DNA from: Deltaproteobacteria bacterium
Lineage (GTDB): Bacteria; Desulfobacterota; DSM-4660; Desulfatiglandales; Desulfatiglandaceae
Assembly: GCA_021737785.1 (NCBI GenBank)
Contig: JAIPDI010000051.1
Span: 1 to 36,118, forward strand
Direction: 5' to 3'
Length of the DNA stretch: 36,118 nt
A program made the translations under genes and the position numbers. This document shows, in pieces, positions 6,831 through 15,483 of the stretch. Under the pieces are notes generated by a model. The model searched no databases and was not told the DNA's origin. It saw nothing but the letters and a program-made list of their open reading frames with translations. Each line of letters starts with the position of its first letter. The first letter of the stretch is position 1.

Positions 6831-8204
6831 ATGATTTTGACGGAGGATAATCATGAGTTTCAGGTACGGGATCGACAGGGGGATGTAAGCCTGGTCATCG
6901 AAGGGGGAACCGCCGTTACCATGGCCCAGGGCGAAGCGCCCATTCGAGGGGCAAGGATTGTTATATCCGATGGGCGAATTGCGGATATCGGAAGGATGGC
7001 AGCGGTGCCGCTTCCCCTGGAGGGTCGAGTGGAAACCATAGATGCCGCAAATACCCTTGTACTGCCTGGACTGATCAACGCCCATACCCATGCCGCCATG
7101 ACATTATTCAGGGGGTTGGCGGACGATCTCCCTCTGAAGCAATGGCTGTTTGAAAAGATCTTTCCGGCGGAAGCCGCGGGTCTGAACCCCGAGACAGTCT
7201 ACTGGGGGGCCCTGCTCGGATGTCTCGAAATGATCGCCTCGGGAACCACCTGTTTTGTGGACGGCTATTTTTTTCAGGACCAGACCGTTCGGGCCGCCCA
7301 CGCTGCCGGGCTCAGGGGGATCATGGCCCAGGGGGTGATCGATTTCCCTGCACCCGGCGTCCCCGATCCCCAGGACAATCTGAGGGTTGCCGGGGATTTC
7401 ATCCGGAAATGGACCGGCGTCTCCAATCTCATCACCCCGGGAGTCTTCTGTCACAGCCCTCTCACATGTTCAGCCCGCACCCTGAAAGCGGCGTGGGACC
7501 TGTCCGAAGCGTATGATCTCCCTCTGCAGATTCATCTCTCCGAGACGGGCCAAGAGGTGAGTGACACGATCAAGCGGTACGGCAAACGCCCGGTTCACTA
7601 CCTGGATCAATTGGGTCTGTTGGACGGATCGCTGATTGCGGTCCACGGTGTACACCTCGACGCCGGGGAGATGGCGCGCCTCGCGGAAAGAGGGGTCAAG
7701 ATCGTGCATGTCCCGGAGAGCAATATGAAGTTGGGATCGGGCGTGGCCCCGGTCGCCGCCATGATGCGCTCCGGGGTCACCCTCGGATTGGGCACGGACG
7801 GGTGCGCCTCCAATAATGACCTGGATCTTTTCTGTGAAATGGAGACCGCTGCCAAAGCGGCCAAGGTCTTTGACCGGGACCCGCTGAGTCTGGGTGCAGG
7901 GACGGCCCTCGGCCTGGCCACCACCGGGGGCGCGGCGGTTATGGGGCTGGAAGGGGAGCTTGGAACCCTCGAAAAGGGAAAAAAGGCGGATATTATCATT
8001 GTCGATCTTGACAAGCCCCATCTCTGTCCCATGTATGACCCTGTCTCCACCCTGGTCTATTCCGCCAATGGGAGTGATGTGAGGGACGTCATTGTAAACG
8101 GTCGGATCATAATGAGGAAAAAACAATTTATGACCATCGATGCGGATGAGGTCATGGGGAAGGTGAGGGAGATCGGTAAGCGGATTGGGAATTTGAAAAT
8201 TTAG
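6831..8204 (+). CDS. mtaD: 5-methylthioadenosine/S-adenosylhomocysteine deaminase
   Basis: A 457-residue amidohydrolase of the MtaD/SsnA/TrzN group, which deaminates S-adenosylhomocysteine and methylthioadenosine in the salvage of SAM by-products. Zinc and active-site residues are in place: NAHTH (His85, His87), IHLSE (His235, Glu238), VHGVH (His272, His275) and GTDGCASN (Asp323). The closing KADIIIVDLDKPH and IVNGRIIM strands are the small beta-sandwich domain of the family. GGAGGAGGG lies just upstream of ATG 6831. Related cytosine or guanine deaminases are possible, but the GTDGCASNN motif and length fit MtaD best. No SAM-cycle gene is adjacent. Confidence 0.88.
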   Translation: MILTEDNHEFQVRDRQGDVSLVIEGGTAVTMAQGEAPIRGARIVISDGRIADIGRMAAVPLPLEGRVETIDAANTLVLPGLINAHTHAAMTLFRGLADDLPLKQWLFEKIFPAEAAGLNPETVYWGALLGCLEMIASGTTCFVDGYFFQDQTVRAAHAAGLRGIMAQGVIDFPAPGVPDPQDNLRVAGDFIRKWTGVSNLITPGVFCHSPLTCSARTLKAAWDLSEAYDLPLQIHLSETGQEVSDTIKRYGKRPVHYLDQLGLLDGSLIAVHGVHLDAGEMARLAERGVKIVHVPESNMKLGSGVAPVAAMMRSGVTLGLGTDGCASNNDLDLFCEMETAAKAAKVFDRDPLSLGAGTALGLATTGGAAVMGLEGELGTLEKGKKADIIIVDLDKPHLCPMYDPVSTLVYSANGSDVRDVIVNGRIIMRKKQFMTIDADEVMGKVREIGKRIGNLKI

Positions 8205-8572
8205 GGATTCAGGGATTCAGGGATTGGGAATGAAGTGTGAACGCGGAACATCTCGCACCCTAGTTTCCTCGCAAGTTCGTACGTGGGGGGAGGGCACGCA
8301 CCGGCCCCTGCAACGGCGATTTACGGGTTCATTTCCACAGAACCTCCCTCTCTTCCGGAAAAACCATTGCCTTGAGACGGCTTTATTTGCTATTTAGAGG
8401 TCTCAGGATAATCGCAGCACTTTCTGAACACGATTCTAAAAGCAGCGTGACGGGAACAGAGATACAGGAGAACCGTTGTTCTCTGCCAACTCATATCCGG
8501 AAGCGCATATAACTTCAAGCCCAATCTTACCTCTTTGGGCCATAACATCAATACACACAGGGTGAACAATAT
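8203..8572. other. Intergenic region with AGGGATTC direct repeats
   Basis: Two exact AGGGATTC units (8203-8210, 8211-8218) and a third with one mismatch (8219-8226) begin at the stop codon of the deaminase gene. The remaining 345 bases show no convincing gene, terminator or promoter. Confidence 0.5.
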
Positions 8573-9940
8573 ATGGCTAAAAAAAGAAATATAGGGCTTA
8601 TCGCGGCCGTCATCTCAATCGTGGTGGTATTAGGTTTTCTGGGCTGGTTCTTAATGATGATTTTTGAGTCGGAGAAACCGAATATCCAATTGGCGCCGCT
8701 CCCCGAATATTTTGCTGAAAAGCAGGAACTCTTGCTTACCGTTACGGATGCGAAAAGAGGCATCCGGCGGATAGAGGTATCTGTAAAGCAGGAAGGGAGG
8801 GTCATGACTGTTCTTGAAAAGACCTTCTCCTTTGTCGGCCTTCTCAACCGCGAGGGAACCCATCGCTTCGAGACCCGTTTTCCGGTGGATCTCTCCAGCC
8901 TCAATCTGGCCCAGGGCCGGGCGGACTTTTATGTGTCTGTATGGGATTATTCAAGAAGAAATGGGGGCGACGGGAACCATTCCATATTCGAACACAAGAT
9001 GATCGTGGATACCATCCCCCCGGCCATCAGGTCTCTGAGCAGTCTCAATTACGCCAATATGGGCGGAAGCGGACTGGTGGTTTACCAGACCAGCTCTGAT
9101 GCGACAGAGAGCGGACTGTTTGTCAATGACACCTTCTTCCCCGGCTTCCCTGCAGGAGAAGGCGCTCAGGAGGGGATGTATGTCTGCTATTTCGCTATTC
9201 CGTTCGATATCCAAGGGAAACCGGAGATCTATCTCTGGGCGGAAGATCGGGCCGGCAACCATTCAAGGGGCATCTTTAACTGTCGTATTCGCCAAAAGCG
9301 TTTCCGTAAAGATAAGATGAACATATCCGACCGGTTTCTGGAACAGATCCTTCCCTATTTTTCCTCATATCTAAAAAATATGACCGGGCCGGATATCGAT
9401 AAGTTCCTTAAAATAAATAAGGACTTACGACTGGAAAATGCACGCACCTTCTACGAGCTGAGAACAAAAACAAGTCCGAAGATGCTCTGGGACGGGGTCT
9501 GGATCAGGCTCAAGAATGCCGCCAATATGGCAGGGTTCGGAGATCATCGGACCTATTACTACAACGGGGAGAAGATCGATGAACAGACGCATATGGGCCT
9601 GGATCTGGCCTCTTTGGCCAATTCCGAGGTCCAGGCCGCCAACAACGGCCGGGTCGTTTTCGCCGGCGACCTCGGCATCTACGGGCTGACCGTGGTCCTG
9701 GATCACGGCCAGGGGTTGGCCTCTACCTATTCCCATCTCAGCGGCATCGGCGTACAAATGGACCAGGAGGTGATGAAGGGCGATATCATCGGAATCACCG
9801 GACAGACCGGGTTGGCGGGGGGCGACCACCTCCATTACGGGGTGATGGTCAACGGCCAGTTCGTCAATCCCATCGAGTGGTGGGACAGTCACTGGATTCA
9901 GGACAATGTCACCAAAAAACTGGATATGCTGAAGAAGTGA
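8573..9940 (+). CDS. Membrane-anchored M23 family metallopeptidase
   Basis: A 455-residue protein with one N-terminal transmembrane helix (about residues 8-30), so the rest lies in the periplasm. Residues 35-240 look like beta-rich, immunoglobulin-like domains (IYLWAEDRAGNHSRG). The C-terminal LytM/M23 domain holds the zinc ligands His340 and Asp344 (HMGLDLA) and the HLH motif with His419 and His421 (GGDHLHYGV). M23 enzymes cut peptidoglycan cross-bridges; with all ligands present it should be active, though some act only as amidase activators. An AGGGTGA ribosome site precedes ATG 8573. The gene stands alone. Confidence 0.9.
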   Translation: MAKKRNIGLIAAVISIVVVLGFLGWFLMMIFESEKPNIQLAPLPEYFAEKQELLLTVTDAKRGIRRIEVSVKQEGRVMTVLEKTFSFVGLLNREGTHRFETRFPVDLSSLNLAQGRADFYVSVWDYSRRNGGDGNHSIFEHKMIVDTIPPAIRSLSSLNYANMGGSGLVVYQTSSDATESGLFVNDTFFPGFPAGEGAQEGMYVCYFAIPFDIQGKPEIYLWAEDRAGNHSRGIFNCRIRQKRFRKDKMNISDRFLEQILPYFSSYLKNMTGPDIDKFLKINKDLRLENARTFYELRTKTSPKMLWDGVWIRLKNAANMAGFGDHRTYYYNGEKIDEQTHMGLDLASLANSEVQAANNGRVVFAGDLGIYGLTVVLDHGQGLASTYSHLSGIGVQMDQEVMKGDIIGITGQTGLAGGDHLHYGVMVNGQFVNPIEWWDSHWIQDNVTKKLDMLKK

Positions 9941-10039
9941 GGCACTTCTGGACGCGGAACGCGGAACGAAGAGGGCTATGAATTTGTCATGCGTCGTCAA
10001 ACCTCATGACAGTGAAGCGACTGACCATACATGACCATT

Positions 10040-11497
10040 TCATGACTTTTTTCCAGCCGGAATCCCGAGCAATTTTTTTGCCAGTTTAATCTTCTTGTCC
10101 AATTGACCCTCCCTGAAGATCATCACCCGCTGCGCCTGGGGGGACCCGGCCCCGTGCATGGATTCCACCAGGGCGGTCCCCCCGGTCATGGCCTCGATCA
10201 GGCGGGCGATCTTGATCCGGTGCTTCGTAGGGATGCCTTTGGCCCCTGAGAAATATTTTTCAACCAGATGCCCGATCTCTTCGCTTTCCAGGTCGTACTG
10301 GCTGGGAAGGGTCGCGATAAACCCGCCCGCCAGGTCAACGGCCAGACGGGCGATCTCGAAGTGAAAACGGGTGACATTCTGCTTGCACACGTTGGCCAGC
10401 ATGGTATCCACCATAAAGGCCCCGGAGGGGGTGGGCCAGCCTTCTGCCGAGCAGGCGATGGAGGAGCTGTAGAGGGTTTCGCACAGGTGGATCATCTCCG
10501 TGACCTTATCCTTGACATGGGAGGCCTTTGCGGTTCCCTGGATCTGGGCCAGGTAGCTGACGGCCCCGGTCAGGACGTCCATGAGGCCGGTCTTGCAGGC
10601 CCCGTAATTGGCGCGGTGGTGGGCGGCGAATCGATAGACCAGGGCCCCTGTAAAATCCGTCTCGCCGTCCATGAACACCCTCTCTGCGGGAACAAAGACA
10701 TCCTCAAACGCGATGACCGCCTCCCCGCCCACGGCCCCGAAGGAGGGCTTGCCCACGTCAATCCGCTCCCGATTGTCGCGGCGGTCGTCGTTGGCCTGGC
10801 GGCCGAAGATCATGGTGATCCCCGGCGCATTCACCGGAACGGCGCAGACCACGGCATAGTCCTTTGAGCGCTCATCCATGGCCGACGTGGGCATGACCAG
10901 GATCTCGTGGGAATTCACGGCCCCGGTCATATGGATCTTGGCCCCCCGGATAACGATCCCGTCATCCCGCCGCTCCACCACATGGAGATACTGGTCCGGA
11001 TCGGGCTGGTCCGCTGCACTCTTGGACCGATCGCCTTTCGGGTCCGTCATGGCCCCCACCACCATCAGGTTTTCATCCTGGATCCGGATCAGCCAACGCT
11101 TGAATCGTTCCAGGTAGTCTGTCCCGTGCGTTTCATCGATTTCGTAGGCCACGGAGTAAGTGGCGTTGATCCCGTCATGGCCCACACACCGCTGAAAGCA
11201 GGTGGCGGTCTTTTGGCCCAGCACCCGCAGGAGCCTGATCTTCTTGATCAGGTCCTCGATATTCTGATGCACGTGGGTGAACCGGCTGATGGTCCGGCCG
11301 GTCAGGTGTGAGACCGCGGTGGCCAGGTCCTTGTATTCATCATCATTGGCCAGGGCATAGGTCATGGCCGCGGCCCGCACATGGGGGGCCGTGGCCGGGT
11401 GACGGGTCACATCCTCAATCTTCTTGCCCTTGTAATAGATGCAAGGGTGTAACTGCCTGAGACTCTCGATATATTCGGCGCCGTTTTTAAGTTTCAT
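10040..11497 (-). CDS. abfD: 4-hydroxybutyryl-CoA dehydratase / vinylacetyl-CoA delta-isomerase
   Basis: A 485-residue flavin- and iron-sulfur-dependent dehydratase of the 4-hydroxyphenylacetate-3-hydroxylase fold. The clostridial enzyme binds its [4Fe-4S] cluster with Cys99, Cys103, His292 and Cys299; the equivalents are visible here as Cys100 and Cys104 (CFQRC), His294 and Cys301 (HHRANYGAC), with the same spacing. That separates it from flavin-only hydroxylases. The reaction converts 4-hydroxybutyryl-CoA to crotonyl-CoA. It is the last gene of a three-gene operon, 10 bp after the CoA ligase, with AGGAG before ATG 11497. A paralogue acting on another 4-hydroxyacyl-CoA is possible. Confidence 0.88.
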   Translation of the reverse strand: MKLKNGAEYIESLRQLHPCIYYKGKKIEDVTRHPATAPHVRAAAMTYALANDDEYKDLATAVSHLTGRTISRFTHVHQNIEDLIKKIRLLRVLGQKTATCFQRCVGHDGINATYSVAYEIDETHGTDYLERFKRWLIRIQDENLMVVGAMTDPKGDRSKSAADQPDPDQYLHVVERRDDGIVIRGAKIHMTGAVNSHEILVMPTSAMDERSKDYAVVCAVPVNAPGITMIFGRQANDDRRDNRERIDVGKPSFGAVGGEAVIAFEDVFVPAERVFMDGETDFTGALVYRFAAHHRANYGACKTGLMDVLTGAVSYLAQIQGTAKASHVKDKVTEMIHLCETLYSSSIACSAEGWPTPSGAFMVDTMLANVCKQNVTRFHFEIARLAVDLAGGFIATLPSQYDLESEEIGHLVEKYFSGAKGIPTKHRIKIARLIEAMTGGTALVESMHGAGSPQAQRVMIFREGQLDKKIKLAKKLLGIPAGKKS

Positions 11498-11507
11498 GGG
11501 TGCTCCT

Positions 11508-13199
11508 TTATCGGTTTGTTGCTGCTCCTTTTTCTCTGAGGGTGCGGCGGAGAAATTTACCTGTCAAGGTCTTGGGAATTTCAGAGACAAATTCCACCTT
11601 TCTCGGGTACTTGTAGGCGGCCATGCGGGCCTTGCAAAAGGATATGATATCCTCGGCCGTGACAGATTCCTTCATCCCTTCTTTCAATGCAACAAAGGCC
11701 TTGACCGTTTCCCCCCGGTAAGGATCCGCCTCCCCCACCACCGCGGTCTCTTTTACCGCTGGATGCTGATAGATCACATCTTCCACATCCCGGGGCCAGA
11801 CCTTGTAGCCGGACGCCACGATCATGTCTTTTTTCCGGTCCACCACATAGAACCAGCCGTCCTCATCCATCTTGCCCACATCTCCGGTATAGAGCCAGCC
11901 GCCGCGGATGGCATGGGCGGTTTCTTCGGGCTTCTGCCAGTATCCCGGTATGAGGATGGGACCGGAATCAATGATCTCCCCGACCTCACCGGGAGAGAGT
12001 TCCCGGGTCCCCTCCTCCAGATCCATGATTTTCATGACGCAGTTGGGGACAGGGACCCCCACCGAGAGTGCCCCGCTTTCCGGGTCCACCGGGGCCCTCC
12101 TGCCCCAGGGCACGATATGGGAAGGGGAGTTGGTCTCGGTCATGCCATAGACATTATACAGATACAGCCCGGTCTGTTCCTGAAACTGCTTTACGGTGGC
12201 CTCGGACACAGGGGCCCCGCCGCTGTAGGCCTTGATGAAACTGGAGAGGTCCCGTTTCCCCATATCCGGATGATTCAATAAGGCGATGTATACGGTAATG
12301 GAGGCCACGGTTACCGTCACCTTCCACTGTTCGATCAGACGGAGGGTCTCTTCCGCATCAAAGCGGTAATAGAGAACCACCGGAATCCCGGTTAAGGCTG
12401 CGGCGGCCAGGTGGGCCACCTCTCCGGTGACATGGAACAGGGGAGCCACGCCCAGCACCACATCATGAGCATCGATTTTCTGCATGGCCTGATACACTCG
12501 GGCGTTGAAGGCGATGTTGCCGTGGGTGTTCATGGCGCCCTTGGGAGAACCGGTGGTCCCCGAGGTGTAGGTCAGGTAGGCCACGTCTTCAGGAGCAACC
12601 CCTGGATCACTCGGTTTTCTGCCCAGAAATTTCTCGATCAACTGAAGCATGTCCATGGCACCGGACACAGGGGCCTTCCTGATCTTTTTCAAAAGCCCGG
12701 GCAGGTCGGTTCCAGGAGGAAGAAAATCGAGGGGGGATGTGGTAATGACAGCCTTGACAGCGGTGCCGTCCAAAAAGGAAAGATCGAGATCGGATGCGGT
12801 TTCATCCAGGGTCACAAATAGCTTGGCGCCTGAATCCTGGCAGAAATAGGCCAGCTCCTTCTCCTTGTACATGGGGTTGAGGGGCACCACAATGGCCCCT
12901 GCCTTCCATGCGGCATAGGCGGTGATGGGGAACTGAGGGACATTTTGAAGATCGACCACGATCCGGTCTCCCTTTTTAATCCCCATATCCTGAAAGGCTG
13001 CGGCCAGCTGATTTGAAAGCGTGTCGATTTCTCCGTAGATGATAACCCGGTCGAAATAGATTATGGCCGTGGCATCGGGAACCCGGGCCGATGTTCTTTC
13101 AAAGTCGTGGATAGCGGTATCATCTGTTATCTCCAGATCGCCGGGGGACCACTCGGGGTAATTCTTCAGCCAAGGCCGTTTTTCATAAAGGGATTCCAT
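11508..13199 (-). CDS. Acyl-CoA synthetase (AMP-forming)
   Basis: A 563-residue ANL-superfamily ligase. The P-loop TYTSGTTGSPKGAM, the YNVYGMTETNS motif, YTGDVGKMDEDGWF, the hinge DRKKDMIVASGYKVWP and the C-terminal catalytic lysine region PKTLTGKFLRR are all intact. It activates a carboxylic acid to its CoA thioester through an acyl-adenylate. Between an SDR and 4-hydroxybutyryl-CoA dehydratase, a short hydroxy acid such as 4-hydroxybutyrate is a reasonable guess, but motif data do not fix chain length. The start at 13199 has a strong GAGGAGGA site; the frame is open further upstream without one. Confidence 0.88.
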   Translation of the reverse strand: MESLYEKRPWLKNYPEWSPGDLEITDDTAIHDFERTSARVPDATAIIYFDRVIIYGEIDTLSNQLAAAFQDMGIKKGDRIVVDLQNVPQFPITAYAAWKAGAIVVPLNPMYKEKELAYFCQDSGAKLFVTLDETASDLDLSFLDGTAVKAVITTSPLDFLPPGTDLPGLLKKIRKAPVSGAMDMLQLIEKFLGRKPSDPGVAPEDVAYLTYTSGTTGSPKGAMNTHGNIAFNARVYQAMQKIDAHDVVLGVAPLFHVTGEVAHLAAAALTGIPVVLYYRFDAEETLRLIEQWKVTVTVASITVYIALLNHPDMGKRDLSSFIKAYSGGAPVSEATVKQFQEQTGLYLYNVYGMTETNSPSHIVPWGRRAPVDPESGALSVGVPVPNCVMKIMDLEEGTRELSPGEVGEIIDSGPILIPGYWQKPEETAHAIRGGWLYTGDVGKMDEDGWFYVVDRKKDMIVASGYKVWPRDVEDVIYQHPAVKETAVVGEADPYRGETVKAFVALKEGMKESVTAEDIISFCKARMAAYKYPRKVEFVSEIPKTLTGKFLRRTLREKGAATNR

Positions 13200-13215
13200 G
13201 TTATCCTCCTCCTCA

Positions 13216-13980
13216 TCAGCACGCCGTCCACCCGCCGTCGATATAGATGGTCTGCCCGGTGATGAAGTCGGACGCCGGGGCCGCCAGAAAGATGACAATC
13301 CCTTCCAATTCCGGCAAATATCCCCATCGGCCCATGGGCGTTCGCTCGTTGATGAATGTGAAGCGCTCCGGATCGTTGCGGATTTGTGTCACCATCTCGG
13401 TCTCGAAATAGGTGGGGCCGATGGCGTTCACCCGAACCCCCTGTTTGGCCCACTCGATGGCCATGACCTTGGTCATCTGATCCACCCCGCCCTTGGCAGA
13501 GGCATAGGCAAGCTGATTGGGGAGCCCGATTTTCCCCAGGATGGAACTCATGTTGATGACCTTGCCGTAGCCCCGCTCGAGCATTTGGGGCGCCACGGCC
13601 TGGGCCACCAGGAAATAACCCTTCAGGTTGGTGGTGAGGACCAGGTCCCAGGCCTCTTCAGAGTATTCGAGGGCCGGCACCCTGTGGTTCAACCCCGCGT
13701 TGTTGACCAGGATGTCCACCCTGCCAAAGTGCTTCAGGATTCGGTCTACCCCGTCATGGACACTCTGTTTGGAGGTCACGTCCAGAACGAACCCTGCCGA
13801 GTTTCTTCCCAGCTCCCTGATGACTCCGGAGACCCGCTCCAGATCACCGGTGTTCCTTCCGCATACGGCCACATCAGCGCCTGCCTTGGCCAGGGCCATG
13901 GCGGATACCTCTCCCAGGCCTCTCGTGCTGCCGGTCACCATGGCGACCTTGTTGTTCAGGTCAAAAATATCTGACGGCAT
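13216..13980 (-). CDS. Short-chain dehydrogenase/reductase (SDR)
   Basis: A 254-residue classical SDR, length typical. Cofactor loop TGSTRGLG at 16-23, NNAG at 93-96, catalytic Ser146, Tyr159 and Lys163 (YASAK), and the usual C-terminal YIDGGW. The VCGRN segment after strand 2 (Arg42) is compatible with NADP preference. It resembles FabG- or gluconate 5-dehydrogenase-like enzymes, so the substrate is a hydroxy or keto compound not resolvable by motif. It is the first gene of the operon with the CoA ligase (16-bp gap) and dehydratase; GAGGAGAGGA precedes ATG 13980. Confidence 0.88.
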   Translation of the reverse strand: MPSDIFDLNNKVAMVTGSTRGLGEVSAMALAKAGADVAVCGRNTGDLERVSGVIRELGRNSAGFVLDVTSKQSVHDGVDRILKHFGRVDILVNNAGLNHRVPALEYSEEAWDLVLTTNLKGYFLVAQAVAPQMLERGYGKVINMSSILGKIGLPNQLAYASAKGGVDQMTKVMAIEWAKQGVRVNAIGPTYFETEMVTQIRNDPERFTFINERTPMGRWGYLPELEGIVIFLAAPASDFITGQTIYIDGGWTAC

Positions 13981-14620
13981 ATTATCCTCTCCTCAAGCAG
14001 AGTGGCCGGTGTTTGACCTTGGGCCAGACGGCGGTGCATCCGTCCTCACATCCGGAAGGCTGCACACAGACTCTATGATTTGTTACCTTCATTCACCCAG
14101 GGTGTCAAGGCGTCATCATCTGGCTGGATGAGGTCACCATATCGTCTTCACCTCAATTTAGCACAGGCTTGGGATAGATGCAATTGTCTGTTCGATTACC
14201 GGAAATATGGCCCTGACAAGTGAAAAATATTTTCCCAAGGCGGCCTGACCGTGGTACTCCAGCCAGAGTTTTCCCGCTTCTTGGATTTACCTTTTTCGGT
14301 CCCCTGGTCTTTGGCTTGACAACACTTCGATACAAGGTGTAACTATATGATATTATATAATGATGTTGGGAACCCCGATATGGTTGCATGAAATGGGAGG
14401 TCGGTCTGAAGTAGACATCCGGATACGGAATCAGTATCATAAGATTCGCTCCGAGGTATGTGAATTGGGGATATCACAGATTTTTCACCCTTACCGGGGC
14501 GGTATGAATTCGGATTTCTCACTAAAAGATGGAAAACGATTATCCCCTCATGTCCACATCCGTGATCTTTGATGATGGGCCACAAAATGATTTGACCGCA
14601 TGGGCCATACAGGAGGAGAT
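13981..14620. other. 640-bp divergent intergenic region
   Basis: This gap separates the minus-strand SDR operon from the plus-strand LolA-like operon and should hold both promoters. A TTGACA lies at 14316-14321 followed by an AT-rich stretch (14341-14362), but no well-spaced -10 accompanies it. I see no gene or RNA. The few short open frames have no coding character or ribosome site. Confidence 0.5.
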
Positions 14621-15412
14621 ATGATGAGAACCGGGATGCGGAAGACAAGGAAGAGATGGACGGTGTTTGCTGTGGTGGTTCTCTTTCTTGCGGCCTCGTC
14701 CATGACAGATGTTGCCCGGTGTGAAACAGCCAAGGAAATACTGGAAAAGGCCTTTGATTATTACCGCGGCGAGTCTTCAGAAACAGAAGTAGACATGATC
14801 ATCCACCGTCCCGATTGGGAGCGCAAGATGACACTCAAGGGCTGGAGTAAGGGGAGGGAGGACGCCCTGTTTCGCGTCATCGCCCCGGCCAAAGATGCGG
14901 GAAACGGCACTCTCAAGAAGGACCGTGAGATGTGGACCTACAATCCCAAGGTAAACCGTGTTATCAAGATTCCCCCCTCCATGATGTCTCAGGCATGGAT
15001 GGGGTCTGACTTTTCCAACGATGACCTGGCCAAGTCCGACACCATCCTTCAGGACTACACCCATGAGATGATGGGGGTGGCCTCTCAAGACAACCACAAG
15101 GTCTATACGATTAAGCTCATGCCCAGGCCCAACGCCCCTGTGGTTTGGGGAATGCAGCACATGAAAATCCGAGACGATCATATCCTCCTGCAGCAGAGCT
15201 TTTTTGACGAAGACATGCAGCTGGTGAAAGCGATGACCACGTCCGACATCGTCATGCTGGGAGGGAAGCTGTTTCCTCGAATCTGGTACATGAGAAAGGG
15301 CGAAGACCCTGACGAATATACGCAGGTAATATACAAAGAGGCAAAATTCGACATCCCGATAACGGATGGCTTCTTTTCCATATCCAACCTGAAAGACCCG
15401 AGAGTCCGATGA
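14621..15412 (+). CDS. Outer-membrane lipoprotein-sorting (LolA-like) protein
   Basis: A 263-residue exported protein. A basic start (MRKTRKRW) and a hydrophobic core (VFAVVVLFLAASS) form a signal peptide, probably cut near residue 34. The mature part has the LolA-like lipoprotein-sorting pattern: KGWSKGREDALFRVIAPAKD, REMWTYNPKVNRVIKIPPSM and SDFSNDDLAK, the last two nearly diagnostic of this family, commonly annotated 'outer membrane lipoprotein-sorting protein'. It should be periplasmic and bind a lipid or acyl chain. It heads an operon with two FtsX-type permeases, an ATPase and a beta-barrel. AGGAGGAG precedes two adjacent ATGs (14621 and 14624); either may be used. Confidence 0.85.
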   Translation: MMRTGMRKTRKRWTVFAVVVLFLAASSMTDVARCETAKEILEKAFDYYRGESSETEVDMIIHRPDWERKMTLKGWSKGREDALFRVIAPAKDAGNGTLKKDREMWTYNPKVNRVIKIPPSMMSQAWMGSDFSNDDLAKSDTILQDYTHEMMGVASQDNHKVYTIKLMPRPNAPVVWGMQHMKIRDDHILLQQSFFDEDMQLVKAMTTSDIVMLGGKLFPRIWYMRKGEDPDEYTQVIYKEAKFDIPITDGFFSISNLKDPRVR

Positions 15413-15483
15413 CCATGCACGATAAAGGATGATGACTACGCCCGGTTCCCAGGGTTTTTCCAGGGGCAAGGAATCGATCGCCC

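Noticed and set aside
11439-12281. 280-codon plus-strand open frame
   Set aside because: Antisense to the acyl-CoA ligase with its complete ANL motifs; H/G/P-rich composition typical of a shadow frame.
13198-13974. 258-codon plus-strand open frame
   Set aside because: Antisense to the SDR gene with complete catalytic residues.
14316-14362. TTGACA followed by TATATGATATTATATAAT
   Set aside because: The -10-like words are 22 or more bases from the TTGACA, so this is not a convincing promoter.
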